A stretch of 64,000 bases of DNA, taken from Nitrospirillum iridis (GTDB taxonomy: Bacteria; Pseudomonadota; Alphaproteobacteria; Azospirillales; Azospirillaceae). Positions 34,171 to 42,823 of the stretch are shown here, piece by piece; within the stretch, counting starts at the first letter, position 1, and each line of letters opens with the position of its first letter. The position numbers were made by a program, and so were the translations under genes. The notes under the pieces were generated by a model that saw only the letters and a program-made list of their open reading frames with translations, did not search any database and had not been told where the DNA came from. The stretch covers positions 322,837 to 386,836 of the forward strand of contig NZ_JACIIZ010000005.1 in assembly GCF_014205765.1 (NCBI RefSeq), written 5' to 3'.

Positions 34171-37014
34171 TCAAAAAACGAAATTCCGTTTCTGCCCCCG
34201 CAAGGCCGACACCAGTTTGTCGCCATGGCGGTTGAAAAAGCTCGCCACGTCACGGCTATCCATGGCCTGGATGTTCAAGGTCACGGTGCCGCCACCACCG
34301 GCACCCAAGGCGCCATTGGCGTTGGCGGCACCACCACCAGGTAGATTGAGATTGGCGGCTGCATAGGCCGGCACGGCCAATGCTGGAAGCTTCTGAGCCG
34401 CCAGCATGGAGCGCATGGGGGTGGCGATACTGGCGGGCAGCACCATTTCATCCTTGTGCAGTTCCGTCAGCATGCCATCGGCCGGCACACGGCCCCAGCC
34501 GCCGGCGGCGCTGGACAGGCTGCTGGTTAGGCCAGCGATGGCTAATTGCACAGCGGCGGAGATAGCGGGCGCGATCCACCATTCCGGCCCGGCACTGGCC
34601 GAGGCATAAGCGTTGGCCGCGCCCTTGGCGGCGGCATTATTGATTTCAGCGGTCGCCGTCTCCACCGACTTGGCCTTGATCTGGGCCGTGGTGTCCTCGT
34701 CGGAGGTCAGCTTGATCACATTGCTCATGATCCAGGCGTTGGCCTGCTTCTCAGCCATGCCCACCAGCTCTGACAGGGCGGATTTGGCCATTTCGCTGAC
34801 CGCCTGGCGCACCGTCTTGGTGCCGGTGATCAGGCCTTGGATCGTGCCGCCCATGGACTTGGTGATACCTGTGACCAGCTGCTGGTATTTTTCCTGTTCA
34901 TCGCGAATGGCTTGGCGTCGGATTTGCGTGATCTGATCCTGTGCCGTCTGCTTGACACTCGTTACCTTGCTCGCGAACCGTTGTTCGATCACCGCGCGCG
35001 CATCGGCATCCTCATTGGCGGCAAGCAGCCTTCGCTTGAACTGATCCAGCATGTTCAAAGTAACGTCACGCTGAGCCTCGATCTCCCTGGCGTTGGCGGC
35101 GGCGATATCAGCCGCAGACAGGGACAACATCTGCCGCCGGAACTCGACATCCTTCCTGTCCTCTTCCCGCTCGGCGGTGGTCCTCTTGTCATCCTTGCTT
35201 GGCTTTTTGGCCTCCTCCACCGCAGCCTGCGCCATCAGGTCCGCGTCGTCCTCGTGAGCCTTCCGCAGCCCCGGGGCGTCTTTGCCATACAGCTCCGTCT
35301 GCGCGGCCAGAAGCTTCTTCCAGCTGTCTTCCAGTTTCTCGTTCTTGCTGAGTTGGGCGACCAGTTCCTGCTGTGCGGCCTGAATGCTGCTGTTCAGCAC
35401 AGCCTTGTGGGTCGCGGTGATTTCCCTTTCAAGTCGCCGCGCATCGGCCGCCCGGTCACGATAGTTGGCTTCGATGAACGCCAGTTCAGCCTTCAGCGCC
35501 GTTTCCCGTGCTTCAGTACCCTCACCAGTTGCCTTCACCGTATCCTTGAGACATGCCAGTTCCCCGTCCAACTCCCGACGCTGCCGTTGGGTCCTGGCGG
35601 CGCTCGCCGCCTGTTCTTCCCGCTCCCCCTGCGCCCGGGCTGCGGTCGCGGCCTGTTCCTGCACCTGACGGCCACGCGCGGCGGCCTGTTGGTCGGCGCC
35701 CTGCTGTCGGGTAAGGCGCCCCTGCGCCTCGGCCAGTTTCTGTTGGGCGACCTCCAAGTTGTTGCCTTGCAGCTTTTGGGTGGCGATCAACTCCTGCCAT
35801 TTCCTGACCTCCATCTCCAGATACTCGCGATCGGCACTGCCCTTGATCGCAAGCTGCTTCGCCAGGTCGTTAGAAAGTTCGGCCAGCAGGACCTTGCCCT
35901 GCTCGCGAGCCCGCAAAGCTTCCTCATCAGGCTGGGTCAGCCCCCGCCGCGCCTGCACCAGCTCGGCGCGCGCGGCATCGGCGGCACGAGCATTTTGTAC
36001 ATAGTCCCGCCCCCAACTATTGGCCGGAGCATATAGCGCGCCCTCACGGCCCCCATTTTTACTCTCAGCCTCCCGCACTTTCCTCAAGGCTTCGGTATAC
36101 CGCCCAACCCGGTTGGTCATCCCCTCCATGAAGATAGCGCCGGCCTTGTGCGCATCCCCAACCTCTTCCGCCTTTTCCAAAGTATCCAGCTCGGCGGCAC
36201 TTAGCAGATTATACTCTTTCGCCAGGGCATGAATGGTGGCGAAGTCACCGCTGGCGGCCGTGCCGATGGCCGCCGTCAACTTGCCGACGTCCTTGTCATC
36301 CTTGATCTGCAGCATATCGGCAAAGGCGCCGCTCACCTTTGCCGCCTCCTTCTGAACGTCGGCGGAGGCGCGCGGCATGGCGCTGGTGATGGCATTGATC
36401 AGCGTGAGCGCCCGTTCCTCGGTTCCCCCGATCTCCTTCAGAACCGCATCAGACCAGGCCCTGATCGCCGGGGGGACGCCTTCAGCCCCCCGCCCCACCC
36501 CCGCCATATGCCCAGAGATGCTTTCGATCTTCTCGTCCACCTCAATAAGATGGGCCACCAGCATGTAGCTGGCGGTACCGACAGCAGTAAGTATCACGCC
36601 CGCCGCCATTCCGGCGGGACCGAAACTGGACAGGGCCCCCACGATGGCAGGCACCTGCTCAATGACCGCCATCAGAGGATCGGTTCCCTGCCGGATGGAC
36701 GTGCCCATCTTAATGGCGGAATCACCCAGATCCTTGAAGGCGCCGCCGACCTTTTCCACCTTCTCCGACAAGGCTTGGTGCTTTTCCCCGGCGTCCTGGG
36801 CCGCCTTCGCCTGTTCCGCCAAGGAGGCGGCCGCTTGCGTGCCGGTGGCCAGCGTGCCCTGGGCGGCCTGGGCCATACCGGTCAGCGAAGTCGCCAGCGT
36901 GGCGAAATGCTCAGCCGCCTTTTCCGTCGTCCCCGTAAGGCTGGACAGTGCCTGGATCAGAGCCCCCGCATCGCCCTCTATTTTTACGCCGAAGCTTTCT
37001 TGGGAAGACGACAT
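34171..37014 (-). CDS. Tail tape measure protein
   Basis: About 947 residues from the ATG at 37014, which has GGAG 8 nt before it; ATGs 9-12 nt further upstream are less likely. Mostly helical. A hydrophobic segment near 130-160 (FGPAGMAAGVILTAVGTASYM) fits the membrane-pore part of tape measures. Next are long coiled coils rich in Ala/Gln/Arg/Glu (about 330-720), and a C-terminal domain with GGWGRVPADGMLTELHKDEMVLP, the usual end signature of lambda-type tape measures. It sets tail length and precedes DUF2460 in the standard order. Confidence 0.88.
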   Translation of the reverse strand: MSSSQESFGVKIEGDAGALIQALSSLTGTTEKAAEHFATLATSLTGMAQAAQGTLATGTQAAASLAEQAKAAQDAGEKHQALSEKVEKVGGAFKDLGDSAIKMGTSIRQGTDPLMAVIEQVPAIVGALSSFGPAGMAAGVILTAVGTASYMLVAHLIEVDEKIESISGHMAGVGRGAEGVPPAIRAWSDAVLKEIGGTEERALTLINAITSAMPRASADVQKEAAKVSGAFADMLQIKDDKDVGKLTAAIGTAASGDFATIHALAKEYNLLSAAELDTLEKAEEVGDAHKAGAIFMEGMTNRVGRYTEALRKVREAESKNGGREGALYAPANSWGRDYVQNARAADAARAELVQARRGLTQPDEEALRAREQGKVLLAELSNDLAKQLAIKGSADREYLEMEVRKWQELIATQKLQGNNLEVAQQKLAEAQGRLTRQQGADQQAAARGRQVQEQAATAARAQGEREEQAASAARTQRQRRELDGELACLKDTVKATGEGTEARETALKAELAFIEANYRDRAADARRLEREITATHKAVLNSSIQAAQQELVAQLSKNEKLEDSWKKLLAAQTELYGKDAPGLRKAHEDDADLMAQAAVEEAKKPSKDDKRTTAEREEDRKDVEFRRQMLSLSAADIAAANAREIEAQRDVTLNMLDQFKRRLLAANEDADARAVIEQRFASKVTSVKQTAQDQITQIRRQAIRDEQEKYQQLVTGITKSMGGTIQGLITGTKTVRQAVSEMAKSALSELVGMAEKQANAWIMSNVIKLTSDEDTTAQIKAKSVETATAEINNAAAKGAANAYASASAGPEWWIAPAISAAVQLAIAGLTSSLSSAAGGWGRVPADGMLTELHKDEMVLPASIATPMRSMLAAQKLPALAVPAYAAANLNLPGGGAANANGALGAGGGGTVTLNIQAMDSRDVASFFNRHGDKLVSALRGQKRNFVF

Positions 37015-37175
37015 GCCCATCTCCATGATTGGAATATTTCAATCTACGAAGAACCCGTGATTATTACTAATCACATAACTTTGAATTTCGACACCTGGCA
37101 ATACACCTGAATTGACGGAGGGGTTCACAAGCCCCCGAAAATCGGAATCATGCCTCAACGCCGCAGACACAATCT

Positions 37176-37739
37176 TTATTGATTGGACATTGATTGGCTA
37201 GGCCCTATCCATTCCATCATAATCTTTCGGTGAGATTCCAGCAATTTAGAGTCAGCAATCTTTGCCGAACAATATTCTCCATTACTATATTTTGAATGGA
37301 TAAAAAAGACCGTCACCTTCTCATTTTGCCACTCATAACTGACATCATTTGGAAATTCTTCTTTCTTATACCCGCCCCCATACAGGGACTTGAAAGCATC
37401 AAAAAGGCCCCCAGGACACGCCCCATATGAGAAATCTATGGCGTCCAATACACCCCTAAGGAAAGTGGCTGTCGACTCGGCAGCGGCACCGTTGAACGTC
37501 ACCGGCTGCCCCTTCATCTTGAAGACCTTTAGGGATTCGGGTGGAGGATAGTTGCTGCCCCAAGGGTCGAGGCCGACCTGCTCCGCCTCCGCAATGGTCA
37601 TGCCCAATCGCAGCCCGCCAAAACCATCTGGCGCATTCGTGAAACGTCGCGATTGCCAGAATACCGCACCGCCCACAACCACCGCCACCGCCACCGCCAC
37701 CGCGCCTGCCGCCAGAAGCGCCTTCCCAGTGAGTCTCAT
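37176..37739 (-). CDS. Membrane-anchored hypothetical protein, low-GC phage cargo
   Basis: 187 residues from ATG 37739, which follows ACGGGGATATTC; ATG 37781 would add 14. One N-terminal membrane helix (LLAAGAVAVAVAVVVGGAVF), then a periplasmic domain that starts FGGLRLGMTIAEAEQVGL, a motif seen in many small secreted proteins, followed by a Cys-containing region rich in Tyr/Lys. A/T content rises towards the 3' end. It interrupts the chaperone-tape measure order. Like the lipoprotein at 33284 it may protect the host envelope; function unknown. Confidence 0.55.
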   Translation of the reverse strand: MRLTGKALLAAGAVAVAVAVVVGGAVFWQSRRFTNAPDGFGGLRLGMTIAEAEQVGLDPWGSNYPPPESLKVFKMKGQPVTFNGAAAESTATFLRGVLDAIDFSYGACPGGLFDAFKSLYGGGYKKEEFPNDVSYEWQNEKVTVFFIHSKYSNGEYCSAKIADSKLLESHRKIMMEWIGPSQSMSNQ

Positions 37740-38074
37740 GAATATCCCCGTTTTCGCCAATATTCTACGCGACTGGAACAACCGTATTACTGGCCATACC
37801 TGGCCTTGACGCTGCCAAGAAAGCCTTTCTCTCTAACAACGATGGCATCCAGCAACGTCGGCTCATCAATGGCCAGCGAGTTCATATCAATGTCGATCAA
37901 CTCCAGCCTCGCCTTCACCAAAGCGGGCGCGCATTCGGGATGCGAGCTTGTTCCAGCCGCAGGATGGCCAGCACCAGCCTCACGATCATCAGTTGCGCTT
38001 TACGCATGCCCCCCCTCAATTACATTGAGGGAGTCTCATGCTTACGAACAAAATGGCAACACCTTTCTGCAACC
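37740..38074. other. Spacer with possible tiny ORF and hairpin
   Basis: Between the tail chaperone T frame and the membrane-anchored cargo gene. On the minus strand a 43-codon frame (37787-37918, GTG start; contains DIDMNSLAIDEPTLLDAIVV) ends 48 nt before the cargo start, but it lacks a ribosome binding site and could be a remnant. A 27-codon frame starts at about 38005. I do not call either as a gene. Confidence 0.3.
38013..38031 (-). terminator. Perfect hairpin after the tail chaperone genes
   Basis: CCCTCAAT-TAC-ATTGAGGG forms an 8-bp stem with a 3-nt loop. It lies 44 nt beyond the T-frame stop. No T run follows on the minus strand (it runs into a G run), so it may be an mRNA end-stabiliser or attenuator rather than a full terminator. 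Confidence 0.4.
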
Positions 38075-38340
38075 TCAGCGGATATTCCCTTCGCCGAACG
38101 TCGCAAGAAGCTCTGCCAACCCCACCTCACCGGTAGGTGGCGGCCCATCCGGCGCAAGCCCCAGATAGGCCGCCACCATAAGGTGGACGGGCGGGTGGTG
38201 GCGCCAGTAGCGCCACAGCGCCTGATAGCGCGGTAGGGTGAACTGTCGCTCCACGTCATCCCAGGCGCCACAACCCGACGCCACCAGTTCCGCAGTCAGG
38301 TCATCGATGTCGTCGACGGCCCCGCCTGCGGCATCGGCTC
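38075..38340 (-). CDS. Tail assembly chaperone, T domain made by -1 frameshift (gpGT-like)
   Basis: The frame lacks a good start of its own; a GTG at 38284 has no ribosome site. Read in the -1 frame from the end of the upstream G gene, it continues smoothly as GADAAGGAVDDIDDLTAELV and then WDDVERQFTLPRYQALWRYW and HLMVAAYLGLAPDGPP, a sequence typical of the small second chaperone of siphophage tails. The overlap with the G frame is about 45 nt. The expected product is a G-T fusion starting at 38622. Chaperones of this kind coat the tape measure during tail assembly. Confidence 0.65.
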
Positions 38341-38622
38341 CCCCGGAGGAATCAACCCCGACTCGCGCAGGATGCTGACCACCGCCGACACCAGGGCCGG
38401 GAACTCAGTGGCGCCCATCTTCTGCTCGATGGCGTCGGCCGTCATATCCGGCGCCGTACTTTTAAGGGCGGCGGCCACGATGCGGATGCCGGCGGACGCT
38501 TGGTCCACCGGGTCGGTCAGCAGGGGCAGGCCCTTGATGTCAGCCCACGCCGCCTTCAGGGCGGCGAAGTTCATGGGCGGCACGGGGTATTCCGTGCCGC
38601 CGATCACCACGCTGGCGCCCAT
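38296..38622 (-). CDS. Tail assembly chaperone (gpG-like)
   Basis: 108 residues from ATG 38622, 4 nt after the major tail protein stop. MGASVVIGGTEYPVPPMNFA-ALKAAWADIKGL followed by DQASAGIRIVAAALKSTAPD and MTADAIEQKMG is typical of small helical chaperones encoded between the major tail protein and the tape measure. The last codons contain the proposed slippery site; the non-shifted product ends SMT. Confidence 0.75.
   Translation of the reverse strand: MGASVVIGGTEYPVPPMNFAALKAAWADIKGLPLLTDPVDQASAGIRIVAAALKSTAPDMTADAIEQKMGATEFPALVSAVVSILRESGLIPPGEPMPQAGPSTTSMT
38338..38346 (-). promoter_or_regulatory. Candidate -1 ribosomal frameshift site
   Basis: On the minus strand the G frame reads CCT-CCG-GGG-GAG-CCG. 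The run GGGGGAG (38338-38344) is similar to the lambda G/GT slippery heptamer GGGAAAG: the GGG codon can re-pair perfectly after slipping back one base. The -1 frame is then open for 88 codons. Confidence 0.5.
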
Positions 38623-38626
38623 GGCA

Positions 38627-39364
38627 TTACCCCTGCACGCTGAGCTTGCCCACCGTGCCGGAGGCGTCGGCGAAGGCCATGAAGTCCAGTTCCGGCTGCA
38701 TGTAGTCACCCTGCTTGGTCGCCAACTGCAGCTTGCTGGACGTGCAGGCGTTCAGGCTGAGCACGAGGTTCTGGCCACCGAAGGGTGTGGCCAGCACGCA
38801 GGAGAAGGTGGGCGCCAGCCCCTGCAACTGGTTGGAAATGGTGGTGACGGTGCCGCCGGTGGCGCTGGTGTAGCTGTAGTTGATCAGCAGGCCGGCACCG
38901 GTGTCGGCGGCGGCGAAGGTGTAGACACCCCCAGTCTGGCTATACTGACCCGTCGCCGGCGCGCTGGCCACCTTGGTCAGCGCCACGCCGGTGGCGGCGA
39001 ACACCACGCCTTGGTCGGCCTGGAAGCCGGTGCTGTTGGCCACCGTCACGGTGTAGGGCGTGGAGGCCGGCACGCTCGCCGCCTCGTTCAGGGCCACCAG
39101 CTGTTGGCCAACGGTGGAGGTCCCGCCGAAGAACAGACTGTTGAACAGGGCGCCCTGGATTTGGCCGGTCTTGGCTTTGCCCTGGATTTTGGCCTGGCCG
39201 CGGGCGACGGACACGGGGAACTGGTTCTGGCCATACAGTTCCTTGAGCGTGAAATCGATGTCCACCGATACCGACTGCAGGGTACCGAACTGGATGGGGG
39301 TGGCGTTGGCAACACCGGTGGGCGTGCCGAACAGGGTGCCGGCGCCGAAGGAATATTGGGGCAT
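38627..39364 (-). CDS. Major tail (tube) protein
   Basis: 245 residues behind AGGAGATCTG. The N-terminus MPQYSFGAGTLFGTPTGVA, then VSVDIDFTLKELYGQNQFPV and ARGQAKIQGKAKTGQI are typical of siphophage/GTA tail tube proteins with an immunoglobulin-like barrel. The C-terminal half carries FAAADTGAGLLINYSYTSAT and a second domain with LNACTSSKLQLATKQGDYM. It forms the tail tube; located ahead of the chaperone genes. Confidence 0.85.
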   Translation of the reverse strand: MPQYSFGAGTLFGTPTGVANATPIQFGTLQSVSVDIDFTLKELYGQNQFPVSVARGQAKIQGKAKTGQIQGALFNSLFFGGTSTVGQQLVALNEAASVPASTPYTVTVANSTGFQADQGVVFAATGVALTKVASAPATGQYSQTGGVYTFAAADTGAGLLINYSYTSATGGTVTTISNQLQGLAPTFSCVLATPFGGQNLVLSLNACTSSKLQLATKQGDYMQPELDFMAFADASGTVGKLSVQG

Positions 39365-39368
39365 GGGA

Positions 39369-39593
39369 TCAGATCTCCTGCAGGATGCGGGCCTTCAGCC
39401 CGCCCAGGGTGGTGACAAGGTGGTTGTAGGCATCGGTCGCCCGCGCCACGGGCGAGTTGTGGATTTCCTCCGCCAGCCAGGCGGCCAGCGCCCGTTCCAG
39501 CCGCACGGGCCAATCGCAGGGGGCCGCGTCGGGGGTGGAAGCGGGCACGGGTTCAGGGGCGGCGGCCTCGGCCGGCGTATCGGCGTCAGTCAT
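39369..39593 (-). CDS. Small acidic phage protein
   Basis: 74 residues from ATG 39593 behind AAGGA. An Ala/Pro/Glu-rich N-terminus is followed by a helical part (WPVRLERALAAWLAEEIHNS, then TDAYNHLVTTLGGLKARI). Located between the tail terminator-type gene and the major tail protein. Function unknown; context suggests a role in head-tail or tail completion. Confidence 0.6.
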   Translation of the reverse strand: MTDADTPAEAAAPEPVPASTPDAAPCDWPVRLERALAAWLAEEIHNSPVARATDAYNHLVTTLGGLKARILQEI

Positions 39594-39613
39594 GGCAAGC
39601 ATCCTTGATGAGA

Positions 39614-40036
39614 TCAGGGGATGAGCAGGCGCAGCGGCACGATGGCCACGGCCTGGGAGCCCAGGGCGCCCTCGTCCGTGGTCACCTGGCCCTCGATCCA
39701 GCAGTCGTAAACCAAGCCGCCCAGGGTCTGCTTGTCCTGCCCGGGCGGGGGGCGCAGCGCTGACTCGACGGCATCGAGCAGCGGATTCAGCACCACGGCA
39801 CCGGCGGTGTCGTCATCCGGCGCCTGGGCGTAGAGCAGGATGTCGACGCGTAGCAAGCGATGGGCCGGCAGGGTGTCGCGGCGCGTCACCTCCTCCCCCC
39901 GGCTCATCAGGAACAGGGCGGGCTGCTGCGCGGGTGACAGGTCGTTCCACAGCCGCACGCGGCGGCTGGCGGTGGCGAAGGGTGCCGCCGCCGTCAGCCG
40001 GGCGAACAGGGCGGCGTGGATGTCCTCACGGGCCAT
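39614..40036 (-). CDS. Tail terminator / minor tail protein
   Basis: 140 residues from ATG 40036. MAREDIHAALFARLTAAAPF, then RRVRLWNDLSPAQQPALFLM and LRVDILLYAQAPDDD, with a C-terminal IEGQVTTDEGALGSQAVAIV beta region. Size, fold prediction (alpha-beta) and position between the gp10-like protein and the major tail protein fit the tail terminator (gpU-like) of siphophages. Confidence 0.65.
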   Translation of the reverse strand: MAREDIHAALFARLTAAAPFATASRRVRLWNDLSPAQQPALFLMSRGEEVTRRDTLPAHRLLRVDILLYAQAPDDDTAGAVVLNPLLDAVESALRPPPGQDKQTLGGLVYDCWIEGQVTTDEGALGSQAVAIVPLRLLIP

Positions 40037-40052
40037 GGAATGGGTCCTAAGA

Positions 40053-40562
40053 TCAGGCGCCGAGCTGGGCGGCGATGGCGGCGCCAACGGCGTCGGCCAG
40101 GGCGGCGCGGATACCGACGGCGCCGTCGGCCAGGGTGGGCGCCAGGAAGGGATGGCCTGCATAGTCGACACGGCGGTCATAAGCCTGGACTGGCACACTG
40201 ACCGGTGAGATGGCCTGGCCGAAGGCTTCGGTGACGGTGCGCAAATGGGCGTGCACGGATTCCGTGCCGTGGAAGCCGTACTCCTGGAAGGCGGCATAGG
40301 CGGCCGCGGGCGACGTCTCATCCACCGTCACCCCCGCGGTGGCCATCAAGCCGCTGACCGTCAAGGTGGGGATAAGGGCGCGGCTGAGCGCGCCGGTGCC
40401 GCCTTTCGTCTGCCCGTTCAGCGTGACGCCCGCAGCAGCAGCCAAGGTCCGCGCCTGGACCATCATGGCATCGGCCAAGGCGGCGCTGACAGCCGTCGGC
40501 ACCTCTGTCAGACGATCCCGCAGTTGGTCGAGACCGCTGGCGTCGACCGACCAGCCGCTCAT
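40053..40562 (-). CDS. HK97 gp10-like head-tail protein
   Basis: 169 residues; the start overlaps the connector stop (ATGA). MSGWSVDASGLDQLRDRLTE, a long helix with MMVQARTLAAAAG, then AAYAAFQEYGFHGTESVHAH and the C-terminal HPFLAPTLADGAVGIRAAL. The Y-x-x-x-x-E-Y-G and H-P-F-L-x-P-x-L motifs are the signature of HK97-gp10-type minor head-tail joining proteins. Confidence 0.8.
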   Translation of the reverse strand: MSGWSVDASGLDQLRDRLTEVPTAVSAALADAMMVQARTLAAAAGVTLNGQTKGGTGALSRALIPTLTVSGLMATAGVTVDETSPAAAYAAFQEYGFHGTESVHAHLRTVTEAFGQAISPVSVPVQAYDRRVDYAGHPFLAPTLADGAVGIRAALADAVGAAIAAQLGA

Positions 40563-41143
40563 AACGGCGCCACCCGGCGGTAGGGCGCCAGGGCCGCCGC
40601 CAGGCTGTCCGGCATTTCCTTCTGCAGATAGCCGGTGGTCTCCCCGCCATGCGCCTTGGAGACCAGGCCCACGCGGTCACGCTCCCGGTAGCGCAGGGCC
40701 ACCAGTTCCACGCAGGCCTGTTCCAGAATCGCCGGCAAGGGATCGTAGCCGGCGGTCCAGGTGACGGTCACCCGACGGCGGCCCCGGGGGAAGATGCCGC
40801 CCACCAGCATGACCGTGTACTCGTCATGGGCATAGCCGTAGGCTAACGGCTGGTCCCCCGGCTGGGGTGGTACAGGCACGCCGTCCACCGTCACCGCCGC
40901 GACCGCCGTCACCGGATAGTTGGGCAGGGGCAGCAGGGCGTTGCCGTTGCCATCCAGCGTCTGGGTATAGGTGGCCGGGGACAGGTCACGGCCCAGCCAG
41001 CGGCGAATGAAGCCGCTCTCCGCCTGGATCAGGCGGGTCAGCAGGGTATCGTCCGTGGCGCTGGTCAGGGGCGGACTGAACCAGGCCTTGACCGTTGCCA
41101 CGTCGGTCAACGGCGTGGGGGTGAACGGCGTGGTGCCTTCCAT
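40559..41143 (-). CDS. Head-tail connector protein (gp6-like)
   Basis: 194 residues. PLTDVATVKAWFSPPLTSAT-DDTLLTRLIQAESGFIRRWL is the typical helical start of gp6/YqbG-type connectors, followed by a beta insert with YPVTAVAAVTVDGVPVP and a final helix with ILEQACVELVALRYRERDRV. It forms the ring below the portal and lies directly after the capsid gene. Confidence 0.8.
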   Translation of the reverse strand: MEGTTPFTPTPLTDVATVKAWFSPPLTSATDDTLLTRLIQAESGFIRRWLGRDLSPATYTQTLDGNGNALLPLPNYPVTAVAAVTVDGVPVPPQPGDQPLAYGYAHDEYTVMLVGGIFPRGRRRVTVTWTAGYDPLPAILEQACVELVALRYRERDRVGLVSKAHGGETTGYLQKEMPDSLAAALAPYRRVAPL

Positions 41144-41200
41144 GGAACTCGACCTCCGGAAAGGGGCGGGGTGCGGGCGGGCCGCCCCCGCCCGGCCGCA

Positions 41201-42709
41201 TCAGCCGTTGGCGATGTTGGTGATGACGCCGAAGGCCGGCGGGAAATAGTTCTGCAGCACGCCGTCGCAATAGACGCCGTACTCGTAGCGCCGGGTGCGC
41301 AACGGCCATTCGATCTGGTAGTAGTCGCGCCGCATGCGCATCTGCGTGACGTTGGTGACGTTGGCCAGCGGGTAAGGCAGACGCGTGGTGCGGAACAGGA
41401 TGGTGCCAGCCGGCATGTTGGGGTGGACCTTGATGTCCAGGGTCTGGCCGCCGACCATGCTGTAGCGGTTGAGGTAGGTGCGCACCATGACGCCGCCGCC
41501 CAGCAACGCCTGGTCGGTGTTGAAGACGAAGCGCTGCGCGGAATTGGCGGTGCCGGTCAGGATCTTCCGGCTGATGGTCTGGGCTTCCTGGCTGCTGACC
41601 CAGATTTCCTGCGGCGACAGGCGGTAGTTGTCCCAGAAGGCCTTCAGCGCCGTCTCGATCTCCACGATGCCGCCGGCGCCGTCGGCGGTCAGAGGGGTGC
41701 CGGTGCCGGCAGTGCCCGTGGGCATGACCTGGACATAGGCGTTGGAACCGCCCTTGAACGCCTGATACAGCAAGCCGTCGAAGGATAGGCTGTTCTGGCT
41801 GTTGTCGCCGGCGCCCAGGCTGGCCGCCGTCTGCGTGCCGGCCGCCAAATCGGTGATGACGACGGAATTGATGGTGGTGAGGGCGCCCAGCTTCTCCGCA
41901 CCGGCGGCCCCCCAGAACCAGGCATAGGCGACGGCGCCGATCATCGGCGCCACGGTGGCGGCCAGGCTACCGGCCGACCCGGTGGTGGTGCCGGCAGCGG
42001 CGGCGGAGGGCTTGGCGGCCCCGCCGCCGAACTGGTCGCTGGAACCATCGGCATTGGTGCGCGTCATCTGTCCCTGGATGCCGGCGGTGACCGACCCATT
42101 GAGATAGCCTTCCAAGGTCAGGCCCACGGCGACGACGGACCAGGTGCCGGCGGTCAGGGCGCCACCGCTGTTGGAGGCGGTGACCACCGGGGTGGCCGTC
42201 GTGCCCAGCGTCACCGAGGCGTTGCCGCCCAGGATCATCTGCTCTTCCTGGATCATCAGGCTTTCCAGCAGGTTCTGCACCGCCAGCGCCCGGACGTCGT
42301 CCAGGCCCTCGGCGGCGTAGTCGGCCTCGAAGTCCACGCTGGCCTCCAGGCCCAAGCCGCGATAGACCGCGTTCATGTCCTGGGTGCGGACGGCGATGAC
42401 GCCACCCCGGTTGCCGCCGGAAACGCCGGCGCGCACGCCGGTGGTGTTCACACCAGTGATGGCCTTCCAGTTAGCCTGGATGCCGCCCCGGCCGGAGACT
42501 CGGGGGATGCTGTTGCGCAGCGGCGTCAGCACCGGATAGAGCAGCTTGGCCCCGGGTTCCAGGTCATAGAAGGTCAGGCCGCTGGTGGGGTTGCCCGACT
42601 GGGTGAAGGTGGACTTGGTCAGGTCGTCGCCGGCCAGGCGCTGCCCCTGCGCCGCCTTGAAGGCGGACAGGGTGTCGGTGGTGGTCGCGGCGGGGGGGAT
42701 GCCGTTCAT
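41201..42709 (-). CDS. Major capsid protein
   Basis: 502 residues from ATG 42709, with GGAGA 8 nt upstream. Large for HK97-fold capsid proteins. The first 50 residues are followed by GLTFYDLEPGAKLLYPVLTP and SIPRVSGRGGIQANWKAITG, then an E-loop/P-domain region (DFEADYAAEGLDDVRALAVQ, NLLESLMIQEEQMILGGN). A Gly/Ala/Thr-rich insertion of about 120 residues (about 170-290) follows and could be a surface domain. The C-terminal half has WDNYRLSPQEIWVSSQEAQT and LPYPLANVTNVTQMRMRRDY. The position after the protease gene supports the assignment. Confidence 0.82.
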   Translation of the reverse strand: MNGIPPAATTTDTLSAFKAAQGQRLAGDDLTKSTFTQSGNPTSGLTFYDLEPGAKLLYPVLTPLRNSIPRVSGRGGIQANWKAITGVNTTGVRAGVSGGNRGGVIAVRTQDMNAVYRGLGLEASVDFEADYAAEGLDDVRALAVQNLLESLMIQEEQMILGGNASVTLGTTATPVVTASNSGGALTAGTWSVVAVGLTLEGYLNGSVTAGIQGQMTRTNADGSSDQFGGGAAKPSAAAAGTTTGSAGSLAATVAPMIGAVAYAWFWGAAGAEKLGALTTINSVVITDLAAGTQTAASLGAGDNSQNSLSFDGLLYQAFKGGSNAYVQVMPTGTAGTGTPLTADGAGGIVEIETALKAFWDNYRLSPQEIWVSSQEAQTISRKILTGTANSAQRFVFNTDQALLGGGVMVRTYLNRYSMVGGQTLDIKVHPNMPAGTILFRTTRLPYPLANVTNVTQMRMRRDYYQIEWPLRTRRYEYGVYCDGVLQNYFPPAFGVITNIANG

Positions 42710-42823
42710 CAATGTCTCCAACAGGTGAAAATGGGCGTGCGGCGGCCCACGCCGCATCACGTGACGGGGCGTTTCCGGGCGAACCGGTCAGGGAGTGGGG
42801 CAGGCTTTAAGGAATGGGAGGGA

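Noticed and set aside
37552-38168. Overlapping plus-strand frames across the membrane-anchored cargo gene and spacer
   Set aside because: No ribosome sites; composition follows the minus-strand gene.
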